The translations under genes were made by a program, and so were the position numbers. Below the pieces are notes generated by a model. That model saw nothing but the letters and a program-made list of their open reading frames with translations, did not search any database and had not been told where the DNA came from. From positions 1 through 55,330 of IMG/VR virus record IMGVR_UViG_3300020438_000051: a DNA stretch of 55,330 bases, one strand, 5' to 3'. This DNA is from a virus. Positions 35,483 to 42,407 of the stretch are shown here, in pieces. Every line of letters starts with the position of its first letter. Within the stretch, counting starts at the first letter, position 1.

Positions 35483-35485
35483 ATA
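35478..35485 (+). promoter_or_regulatory. Late promoter (ACTAAATA)
   Basis: ACTAAATA followed by ACTAAAAAGATATCGCC, overlapping the chaperone stop, 23 nt before the ATG at 35508. The same extended sequence recurs at 37634. Confidence 0.8.
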
Positions 35486-35507
35486 ACTAAAAAGATATCG
35501 CCATCAA

Positions 35508-36797
35508 ATGACAAAACTATCAGATATTAGGGGGTTTACAGCAGCCGGTGGTGGTGGCGGAGGCGGCGGAGGCGGCGGTTCAGATGAATGGCCAGCTCAA
35601 TCAGATTATAAAGTGTTTCAATCATCTGGATGGACCTCCTCTTCAACCTATGACTTCCAGATGAGAGCTGGTGGAGGAATGAAGAACAATAAATTTGTTG
35701 CTCTTCGTGGAGAAAATAATCAATCGAATACAGTAAGATTACGAGTTATTCCATTTCAAGTAGATACAACAACGGGTGCCATTTCGACACTGGGCAGCGA
35801 ATCCAACGCATGGTCAAATAGTTCGTATACAGGATGGAGTACAACTCACTGGACTAGTCCAGAAGGAACAGGTGCTTTCTTCTATGGTGGAAATATTGGT
35901 TTCCCTGGCCATAGTACATACAAATTTGGATATGGATATGGTTATGTCAATAGTAGTGGTGCCCTTTCTAATGCTTCATACTCCGTAACCAATGCGGACC
36001 ATGCATATAACCAGTGGGACCAATCGATACCAACTGGTGGTAAAAACGGAACAACAGGTTATATAGTTAGTACTGGATATAATCAAGATGATGGCAATAA
36101 GGCATATTGGAGACAAAGTTACTTCAATGGTAGCAGTTGGAGTGTTGGTGGCAATAACAATCCAAGTTCTAATACATCCACTAGTTATGGAGTTTGTATG
36201 ATTGCAAATCCAGCTGCTACTGTAAATGGTAGTCAGATGGTTGATTTATGTAACTATCAAAATGGTTCTGGTATCGGCCAGCTTAGGGTTTGTTCCGCTA
36301 ATGGTAATAATTATGAACACAATACTGGTATTAGCGGTTTAGATAGTAATATGATGGGATTCCAGATGGATGATGGTAGTGTTATACTGTATAGTAATAA
36401 ATATGGTACCCAAAAATTCACTAGTTACTCAAGTAAGACTGCTTTGTCATATAGCTGGCCATATGGGTACACCTCTCAAACTAGTGGATTTGGATTGGGT
36501 AATAATAGATTTGTAGTTGGTATGAATAGTAGTTCTTGGGTATCTACTAATGAAAATATGCTATTGATGGAGATCAACCCATCAACCGGAGAACTAACTA
36601 CACTTGAATGGGGACCAACATCAAACACTAAATCTGGTTTCTATTCATTAAACTCTAGTTATTGTAGAGGTTGGCCTGTTTGGGCAAGTGATTCTGATAC
36701 CACACCTACTCACATCTGTTTCATTCGATGTAGAGGACAGGGGAAAACGCTTGTCGCGACATACCCCTGGCCTTTCACCTACGACCTATCATCATAA
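35508..36797 (+). CDS. Tail fibre/adhesin, TKLSDIRGF type, copy 2
   Basis: The 429-aa protein begins MTKLSDIRGFTAAGG and then a run of 11 Gly before SDEWPAQSDYKVF. Compared with copy 1 the attachment peptide is kept and the hinge and body have diverged. The body is again Ser/Tyr/Asn/Trp-rich beta sequence (GAFFYGGNIGFPGHSTYKFG, AYWRQSYFNGSSWSVGG). It has its own late promoter with the extended motif. It is followed by chaperone copy 2. Receptor binding is inferred. Confidence 0.65.
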   Translation: MTKLSDIRGFTAAGGGGGGGGGGGSDEWPAQSDYKVFQSSGWTSSSTYDFQMRAGGGMKNNKFVALRGENNQSNTVRLRVIPFQVDTTTGAISTLGSESNAWSNSSYTGWSTTHWTSPEGTGAFFYGGNIGFPGHSTYKFGYGYGYVNSSGALSNASYSVTNADHAYNQWDQSIPTGGKNGTTGYIVSTGYNQDDGNKAYWRQSYFNGSSWSVGGNNNPSSNTSTSYGVCMIANPAATVNGSQMVDLCNYQNGSGIGQLRVCSANGNNYEHNTGISGLDSNMMGFQMDDGSVILYSNKYGTQKFTSYSSKTALSYSWPYGYTSQTSGFGLGNNRFVVGMNSSSWVSTNENMLLMEINPSTGELTTLEWGPTSNTKSGFYSLNSSYCRGWPVWASDSDTTPTHICFIRCRGQGKTLVATYPWPFTYDLSS

Positions 36798-36803
36798 AAA
36801 TAA

Positions 36804-37019
36804 ATGGCTTATTCATCCCTATCAGATCTCAGAACAGCAAGAAATACTCGTCTTGCATCTACGGATTATGTATTTCTATTCGATAATAAGGATAGATTTG
36901 ATCCAATTTACCTAGAACTCATCAGAACTTATAGAGAAGCTCTTCGTAATATTACTAATGGTGTCACATCGGAGAATGTTGACAAAGTTACGTTACCAGA
37001 CGAACCGGTTATGGTATAA
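36804..37019 (+). CDS. Tail fibre assembly chaperone-like protein, copy 2
   Basis: The 71-aa protein (MAYSSLSDLRTARNTRLASTDYVFLFD... LIRTYREALRNITNGV) is paralogous to the protein at 35231. The N- and C-terminal parts are conserved while the middle (FWVLPDSP in copy 1) is replaced by YVFLFDNKDRFDP. This may reflect matching to a different fibre. It follows the second TKLS adhesin by 6 nt, so no normal Shine-Dalgarno space exists and coupling is likely. Its 3' end contains promoter elements for the next gene. Confidence 0.6.
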   Translation: MAYSSLSDLRTARNTRLASTDYVFLFDNKDRFDPIYLELIRTYREALRNITNGVTSENVDKVTLPDEPVMV

Positions 37020-37020
37020 T
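36993..37020 (+). promoter_or_regulatory. Sigma70-like promoter with extended -10
   Basis: TTACCA (36993-36998), a 16-nt spacer and TATAAT (37015-37020) preceded by TGG, an extended -10 form. Predicted start near 37027, about 14 nt before the oxygenase ATG at 37041. Confidence 0.6.
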
Positions 37021-37040
37021 TATATTATTAGTGAGGTATT

Positions 37041-37646
37041 ATGTCAAAAGTGAAGGGGTTGCAGGTATATGATAATTTTTTATCTGATCAGTATCTAAAC
37101 CATTTAAAAGATGTGTTTATGTGGTCTCAGATGATAGATTGGAAAGTTAATCTATCATCTAGAGGTGAGCGTGAAGAATTAGAGAAGAAAATATTTGATA
37201 CTCAGATGGTGTGTGAACTAATCAAGACACCCTATTTTATATCATCACACACTAAATTCTTGTGTCCATTCCTTGATATTATGCCCTGGACATATAGGGC
37301 GAAAGTAAATGTTACGTTCCCATCAGAAAAAGAACCATATTACCTTGGTCATCATACAGATCAACCAGAACTAGATAGGAAACATGATTACTACTCTGGT
37401 ATATTCTACATGAATGATAGTGATGGTTATACTGAGGTCATTGACCCTAAGAAACTTACAAAGAAAAAAGTAGATTGTGTTGAGAATAGATTGGTAGTAT
37501 TCCCAGGACATTGGAACCACACAGGGACCACACCAACAAACACCAAAGCAAGATTTATAATCAACTTTGTATTCTTCGGTGAGTTTTATCCAGAAGATAT
37601 TAGAAAAACCGAAGATAACTACATGAAACAGATGCTAAATAACTAA
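37041..37646 (+). CDS. 2OG-Fe(II) oxygenase
   Basis: The 201-aa protein has YLGHHTDQPE (H105, D107), VVFPGHWNHTGTTP (H160) and KARFIINFVFFG (R171), the full HxD...H...R set of a 2OG-Fe(II) dioxygenase. The N-terminal half (LQVYDNFLSDQYLNHLKDVF) matches the usual lead-in helix. It has GAGG 8 nt before the ATG and an extended -10 promoter. It is the fifth oxygenase of the window, placed alone between fibre cassettes. The substrate is unknown. Confidence 0.8.
   Translation: MSKVKGLQVYDNFLSDQYLNHLKDVFMWSQMIDWKVNLSSRGEREELEKKIFDTQMVCELIKTPYFISSHTKFLCPFLDIMPWTYRAKVNVTFPSEKEPYYLGHHTDQPELDRKHDYYSGIFYMNDSDGYTEVIDPKKLTKKKVDCVENRLVVFPGHWNHTGTTPTNTKARFIINFVFFGEFYPEDIRKTEDNYMKQMLNN
37634..37641 (+). promoter_or_regulatory. 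Late promoter (GCTAAATA)
   Basis: GCTAAATA followed by ACTAAAAAGATATCGCC, within the end of the oxygenase gene, 25 nt before the ATG at 37659. Confidence 0.8.
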
Positions 37647-37658
37647 AAAGATATCGCC

Positions 37659-38678
37659 ATGGCAATCGGCAGACCTATAAATCTAACTGGCAATGTAGCC
37701 TCAAAGACGATTAGTGTAACTGCAACGGCAAACCAGACCGAGTTCACTGTTGTTGGTGGTTATCGAATTAACCAGATTGATGTTTTCAGGAATGGTGTTA
37801 AACTAACACCTCAAACTGATTTCCAAGCCGCTGATGCATCAAAAGTTGTTTTAACTGCACCATCTAATTTAAATGATGAAGTATCATTTAAGATATTTGA
37901 TACCTTCAGTGTGGCTGATGCCATTGTAGGTGCTGCTTCTTCACAGATTATTAATGGTGATCTTGTAGTTACAGGTACATTTTATGGTGGAAGTGGAGGT
38001 AGTGCAGGTGCTGCTGGTACCTGGACAAACTACGATAACAACACTGGTGTAACAACTACCAGTAAGGTAAAGATTCAGAATGACTTTGAGGTCACTGGTG
38101 TATCGACATTTGCTGCTGTAAATGCAACAACTGGTTCATTCTCTGGTAGTGTATCAGTTGGGGGTACATTAACATATGAAGATGTTACCAATGTTGACTC
38201 TGTTGGACTTATTACTGCTAGATCTGGAATTAAAGTTCTTGCTGGTGGTATTAATGCAGTTGGTATGATTACTGCTACTTCGTTTGATGGTGATACATCA
38301 GATGTTGTATCTGGCAAATGGATTTTAGGTGCTAATGGATCAAATCACTACACCTTTACTGGACCTGGACTGATTGGAGCAGAGGATGATCCAACTGTCT
38401 ACCTCCAAAGAGGTATGAAGTATCAATTTGTTAATAATATGGGTGCTCATGCATTTAGAATCCAATCCGAGGCCAACGGTGCCACTGGTACACAATATAA
38501 TGATGGAATTACCAATAATGATGTATCGAATGGAACTTTAGAATGGAACGTTCAATTTGATGCACCAAATACACTGTACTATCAATGTACTGCTCACCCT
38601 AGTATGGGTGGAGTGATCAATATCGGTGGCGGCGGGGGTGGATCCTCTGATGTCAGAGATACATGGTTGTTCAACTAA
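37659..38678 (+). CDS. Tail fibre protein with VDSVG module
   Basis: The 339-aa protein opens with the beta-sandwich attachment domain (~15-90: TANQTEFTVVGGYRINQIDVFRNG split as TEFTVVGGY and IDVFRNGVKL), related to that at 25529. A Gly hinge follows, then the shaft module VGGTLTYEDVTNVDSVGLI plus TARSGIKV, which recurs in two other fibres here. The C-terminal ~110 residues include LQRGMKYQFVNN, GAHAFRIQ and LYYQCTAHPSMGGVI. That is a cupredoxin-like pattern with His and Cys (YYQCTAHPSMGG) that could bind metal. It ends RDTWLFN. Confidence 0.7.
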   Translation: MAIGRPINLTGNVASKTISVTATANQTEFTVVGGYRINQIDVFRNGVKLTPQTDFQAADASKVVLTAPSNLNDEVSFKIFDTFSVADAIVGAASSQIINGDLVVTGTFYGGSGGSAGAAGTWTNYDNNTGVTTTSKVKIQNDFEVTGVSTFAAVNATTGSFSGSVSVGGTLTYEDVTNVDSVGLITARSGIKVLAGGINAVGMITATSFDGDTSDVVSGKWILGANGSNHYTFTGPGLIGAEDDPTVYLQRGMKYQFVNNMGAHAFRIQSEANGATGTQYNDGITNNDVSNGTLEWNVQFDAPNTLYYQCTAHPSMGGVINIGGGGGGSSDVRDTWLFN

Positions 38679-38681
38679 TCT

Positions 38682-38689
38682 ACTAAATA
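38682..38689 (+). promoter_or_regulatory. Late promoter (ACTAAATA)
   Basis: ACTAAATA followed by ATTAAAAGGAAG, 26 nt before the ATG at 38708; the A-rich tract runs into the ribosome-binding site. Confidence 0.75.
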
Positions 38690-38707
38690 ATTAAAAGGAA
38701 GAAAGGC

Positions 38708-39049
38708 ATGTCTCTAGAACGAGGTAGATTATCAACAGTAGTGCAAGTAGCAGCTGGATCAACAACCAGTGTCATAACTGTTGCGAACAATAAAAAGGTT
38801 TACATAAAATCTATTATTGCTCACGGTGTAGGGATAAACACGTTCCCAACCGCTCAAGTGTACTATGTACCCAATGGATCTAGTGCAGACGAAAGCAATA
38901 GAATTTTTGATGTGACACTCAGTGCAAAAGAAACTGTATTGCTTGAACCATCTTATCCCATTGTATTAACAGAGACGGGTGATAAATTATTTGTAGGAGT
39001 TGGAAATAGTGCAATCAATTTCATCATAATGGGCGACAAGGAGGCTTGA
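38708..39049 (+). CDS. Small beta-type fibre-accessory protein, copy 1
   Basis: The 113-aa protein is beta-rich: VYIKSIIAHGVG, AQVYYVPNGSSADESNRIF, LSAKETVLLEPSYPIVLTETGDKLFVGV. It aligns by eye with the 134-aa protein at 40731 (TYIRSIVTHNTSG, SIYIAPNGVNASSSGTNHLI, YPLVLENGDKIAI). Both precede a large adhesin gene by a few bases, so they probably act as connector or chaperone for it. It has a late promoter, and its stop is 3 nt before the next ATG. Confidence 0.6.
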   Translation: MSLERGRLSTVVQVAAGSTTSVITVANNKKVYIKSIIAHGVGINTFPTAQVYYVPNGSSADESNRIFDVTLSAKETVLLEPSYPIVLTETGDKLFVGVGNSAINFIIMGDKEA

Positions 39050-39052
39050 CAA

Positions 39053-40387
39053 ATGAGTCCATTACGATCATCCAACTCTTTAAATTCTGGATATCTTCTT
39101 GACCTTTATAGATCAAGACAATTAGGAGCTAATATTAATATTGAGGATGCTGATAAACCATATTCAGGAATCATTGAACCCAATCTCTATATTTTAAGTA
39201 GAGATCAATCAGGCGATTATTGGGTTAATATTTTAAAGACAGACGGGACCATACTTGGAAGAATTGCTACTGGATATAGTGGTACCACATGTCAACTGTC
39301 GTTGACTATTATGTACCCATATCTTATTATATGTAAGCTTCCATCCGGCAGTGTAAAAGTTATAGATATATCTAATCTAAGTGGTGGTGATATCTATGGA
39401 GCTAATGTCGTTACGCGGTCGTTTGCAGACAGCATGACTTTTGCACCCTTTGGTGGGAATGAACTCATTAAAATACGATCAACGACTGCCCATATTTTAG
39501 ATTTTGTAACTGGAGTCCTGAGGACTCTGCCAGTAGGCAATGTGTCATATTCCGATATGGCTTCAGTCCAACCTACAGTAGGATTTGCTAATCACGGCCG
39601 TGAATGGGCGAGTTCATTGAGTAATCGTTACCTGTTTGCTGGTGGTAGTGGTTCCCCTGGATCTGGTGGTAGTTATCCTTACCCACAGTATTTGTATTCT
39701 GTTTCAAATTTGGCCGCTAGCCCAACGGCTAATGCAACAATGGTTAAGTTTGTTGATAGTAACTACTCAAGGAGTGGTGGTTTTATGATGTCCAGCACCA
39801 AAGCAATCATCCACACTGGGGGAGGGGATCATCAATTATTTACAGAAGGTACCACGAACCCTACAAGTATCGATCTAACCCAAGGACTTAGTTATGGTGG
39901 TGCAACTTATAGCTCCCACATTGACGACGCAACTGGAAATCCTTGTATTGGGGTAACAGACACAAAACTGTTCAAACTTTATAAGTATGGGACCAGTACC
40001 TATGATTATTCATATAGGGTAGGATATTTAGATATTAACCCTTCATTTGATGCCGTTCCAAAAGACCTTGGAATTCCACTTTCAAATCAAAGTAATACAT
40101 CAGGTGGACGATATTATAACCCCCACTCTGGAATTAGTTTTGATAGAATCAATGAACAAGGATTTATGGCTATAACCTACTTTGATGCCGTTACCTATGG
40201 TCGTGGCACTTCAAAGATTATGATTAAGATTGTTGATGATAGTGGAACTATAGTAAAAACTTATGGACCAATAGACCTCGGTTCAGCTTATTGTGCTGGT
40301 AATAGTGATAGTGTGAATTTCAATATTAGCCCTGAATCTAGATTTACTAATGTTCTCTACAAAAGTAATAGATATGAACCATTCTAA
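39053..40387 (+). CDS. Tail fibre/adhesin of unknown fold
   Basis: The 444-aa protein starts MSPLRSSNSLNSGYLLDLYRSRQLGAN, which may be the attachment segment. The rest is repeated beta strands with hydrophobic/aromatic alternation (YLIICKLPSGSVKVIDISNLSGGD, split as KVIDISN and LSGGD; RYLFAGGSGSPGSGGSYPYPQYLYSVSNLA in part), compatible with a beta-propeller. A short Gly/Ser/Pro-rich loop lies near 199-210. GAGGCTTGACAA just upstream supplies a ribosome-binding site. It is paired with the small protein before it. Receptor binding is inferred from position only. Confidence 0.6.
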   Translation: MSPLRSSNSLNSGYLLDLYRSRQLGANINIEDADKPYSGIIEPNLYILSRDQSGDYWVNILKTDGTILGRIATGYSGTTCQLSLTIMYPYLIICKLPSGSVKVIDISNLSGGDIYGANVVTRSFADSMTFAPFGGNELIKIRSTTAHILDFVTGVLRTLPVGNVSYSDMASVQPTVGFANHGREWASSLSNRYLFAGGSGSPGSGGSYPYPQYLYSVSNLAASPTANATMVKFVDSNYSRSGGFMMSSTKAIIHTGGGDHQLFTEGTTNPTSIDLTQGLSYGGATYSSHIDDATGNPCIGVTDTKLFKLYKYGTSTYDYSYRVGYLDINPSFDAVPKDLGIPLSNQSNTSGGRYYNPHSGISFDRINEQGFMAITYFDAVTYGRGTSKIMIKIVDDSGTIVKTYGPIDLGSAYCAGNSDSVNFNISPESRFTNVLYKSNRYEPF

Positions 40388-40390
40388 ATA
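40383..40390 (+). promoter_or_regulatory. Late promoter (TCTAAATA)
   Basis: TCTAAATA followed by CTAAAAAGAT, overlapping the adhesin stop, 20 nt before the ATG at 40410. Confidence 0.7.
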
Positions 40391-40409
40391 CTAAAAAGAT
40401 TCTAGAATA

Positions 40410-40709
40410 ATGTCCAGAATTAGAGTTGATACAATCACCAATAGGGCTGCAAGCGGATCAGTAAATTTTCCAGATGGATTGACTGCTGCAAATATATCTA
40501 TTGGTGGTACATTAACATATCAAGATGTAACCAATGTTGATTCTGTTGGTATTGTTACTGCTCAATCCGGTATTAAAATAGGAGCCGGTCAAAGTATCTC
40601 CGCTGTCAGTGGTACGATCTATTATTATGGTGATGGTTCTAATCTTGAAGGTGTCAATACCAGTGGTGGTGGCAGTTTTGATGAATTAGATGCAGCTTTG
40701 TTCAACTAA
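40410..40709 (+). CDS. Mini tail fibre (RVDTITN type)
   Basis: The 99-aa protein has a complete N-terminal attachment motif (MSRIRVDTITNRAASGSVNFPDG), the shared shaft module (IGGTLTYQDVTNVDSVGIV), GDGSNLEGV and a short tail ending LDAALFN. There is no receptor domain. It is either a minimal adaptor or a fibre that has lost its tip by recombination in the VDSVG module. It has late promoters on both sides and is a stand-alone unit. The ending LFN is shared with the fibre at 37659. Confidence 0.6.
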   Translation: MSRIRVDTITNRAASGSVNFPDGLTAANISIGGTLTYQDVTNVDSVGIVTAQSGIKIGAGQSISAVSGTIYYYGDGSNLEGVNTSGGGSFDELDAALFN

Positions 40710-40712
40710 ATA
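40705..40712 (+). promoter_or_regulatory. Late promoter (ACTAAATA)
   Basis: ACTAAATA followed by ACTTAAAAAGATATCACA, 26 nt before the ATG at 40731; one base longer than the related motifs at 35478 and 37634. Confidence 0.8.
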
Positions 40713-40730
40713 ACTTAAAAAGATATCACA

Positions 40731-41135
40731 ATGGGACTCAAAAGAACTAAACTAATTGGTATTACCAACTTAACTGGTATCACCCCTAACCCGATTGGTA
40801 TCTTTACCTCGGGAACAACACAAACTTCATCTGGAGTTGCTGGAACCACGTACATTCGTAGTATTGTAACTCACAATACTAGTGGTATCAACACTGCTGC
40901 TTGTTCGATTTATATTGCTCCAAACGGGGTTAATGCTTCAAGTTCTGGAACTAATCATTTAATTTCTCAAGTAAATTTAAACCCAACGGAAACGTATTTC
41001 TTTGATTATGCTTATCCATTAGTTTTGGAAAATGGTGACAAAATTGCTATAAACATTACTCACCCCGTTATGGGCGCGACTGGTGTTGGTACAGGAACAC
41101 AAATGAATGTTCAAATTTTAGGTGACACTGTCTAA
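40731..41135 (+). CDS. Small beta-type fibre-accessory protein, copy 2
   Basis: The 134-aa protein is related to the one at 38708 (see TYIRSIVTHNTSGIN, IYIAPNGVNA, YPLVLENGDKIAIN). It has a longer N-terminal part rich in Thr, Ile and Gly. It precedes the Gly-rich adhesin at 41151 by 15 nt, with AGGAGG between them. A connector or assembly role is inferred from the repeated pairing of this family with large fibre genes. Confidence 0.6.
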   Translation: MGLKRTKLIGITNLTGITPNPIGIFTSGTTQTSSGVAGTTYIRSIVTHNTSGINTAACSIYIAPNGVNASSSGTNHLISQVNLNPTETYFFDYAYPLVLENGDKIAINITHPVMGATGVGTGTQMNVQILGDTV

Positions 41136-41150
41136 TAGGAGGTACTTCAA

Positions 41151-42383
41151 ATGCTTAGATCTAACGCGCCAGGAACTAGAATTAGAGGTCAACAGACTCT
41201 TGTAGATGGTCGATCCATTCCTTATACCAGATCTGGTAGAGTTTTTGGAATGCCAGATGGTTCACAAGGAGATACGCGATTTATTGGTGAAGCATTATTC
41301 CACGCAAGTGGTTGGAACTCACAACAACCATACTCATGGACTGTTCCAGATTCATCTAATATTGATTACATTTCTGTAGTTTGTGTTGGTGGTGGTGGTT
41401 CTGGAGAAATGCAACACGATGGAGCCAGTGCTGGTGGTGGGGCGTTAGCTTATAAGAATAATATACCTATCTCACCAGGAGCTCAAGTTGAAGTTTATGT
41501 TGGTGGTGGTGGACGCAATCCCAATGGAAGCTTCAATAGTACTCAATATAATGGAAATCCATCTTATATAAGAATTGCAGGTCAAAACTATGCAGTAGCT
41601 GGTGGTGGCGAAGGAGGATATGATCATCCCACCAGCCCCGCTTGGGGTAACATTGCCGGTGGGACGTTCACACCATCTAATGCTGATGGTGGTGGTTCTG
41701 GTGGTAACGGTACTGACACCTCTGGTACCAGAATGGGAGGCGGTGGTGCCGGTGGATATAGTGGACCCGGTGGATCGAGTGGACCAGCCGATGGATATCC
41801 CATATCAGGATTTCCTGGTCCACCACAGCCAGGATCAGGTGGCGGTGGTGCTGGTGGTAATAGTCGGAACAGCTCCGATGGTGCCGGAGGCGGAGGTGGA
41901 ACAGGCGTGTATGGTGAAGGGACACCGGGTGTAGGTGGCTCGCCCGCTAGTAACTGGTATAATAATTATGGTGGAGGAGGTTCAACAGCATATAATACTG
42001 GTTTAAACGGTTATATTGCATATCCAGGTAACATCAGTAATATACCTGGTCCTAACGCTAGACCCACCGGTTACTGGGGGGATGGGCCAACTCCTAACCC
42101 AAATATCTATGTTAACCAAAGAAGCGACGGCCCTGTTACACAATACACCGGCGATGGTGGGTTCTGTGGAGGTGGTGGATGTGGCGGCCACTCTAGTTCC
42201 CATGCGGGTGCTGGAGGACATGGTATGGTAAGAATTGTTTATGGATATAATGGTCCTGTTATTCCTGCGAATAAAAGAGAATTCCCCAGTACTTCGGTTG
42301 ATCGAAGTGATCAATATGCCAATAATACTAATCCAGAGAAAATTACCATTGATGATATCAATGGTGTTCAGTTGATGTACTAA
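41151..42383 (+). CDS. Glycine-rich tail adhesin
   Basis: The 410-aa protein starts MLRSNAPGTRIRGQQTLVDGR. At ~55-85, WNSQQPYSWTVPDSSNIDYIS is the entry strand of a Gly-rich domain (Gly_rich_2-like), followed by VVCVGGGGSGE and long Gly/Ser/Pro tracts to ~365. A closing strand (HGMVRIVYGYNG) and a 45-residue tail follow. The same entry and exit pattern occurs at 43679. The polyglycine fold and receptor binding are inferred. Strong Shine-Dalgarno AGGAGG. Confidence 0.7.
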   Translation: MLRSNAPGTRIRGQQTLVDGRSIPYTRSGRVFGMPDGSQGDTRFIGEALFHASGWNSQQPYSWTVPDSSNIDYISVVCVGGGGSGEMQHDGASAGGGALAYKNNIPISPGAQVEVYVGGGGRNPNGSFNSTQYNGNPSYIRIAGQNYAVAGGGEGGYDHPTSPAWGNIAGGTFTPSNADGGGSGGNGTDTSGTRMGGGGAGGYSGPGGSSGPADGYPISGFPGPPQPGSGGGGAGGNSRNSSDGAGGGGGTGVYGEGTPGVGGSPASNWYNNYGGGGSTAYNTGLNGYIAYPGNISNIPGPNARPTGYWGDGPTPNPNIYVNQRSDGPVTQYTGDGGFCGGGGCGGHSSSHAGAGGHGMVRIVYGYNGPVIPANKREFPSTSVDRSDQYANNTNPEKITIDDINGVQLMY

Positions 42384-42389
42384 TAAATA
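42382..42389 (+). promoter_or_regulatory. Late promoter (AATAAATA)
   Basis: AATAAATA followed by ACTAAAAATTAG, at the stop of the upstream adhesin, 26 nt before the ATG at 42408. Confidence 0.7.
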
Positions 42390-42407
42390 ACTAAAAATTA
42401 GATAGAT

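Noticed and set aside
36979-37020. TTGACA at 36979 paired with TATAAT at 37015
   Set aside because: The spacer is 30 nt; TTACCA at 36993 with 16 nt and an extended -10 fits better.
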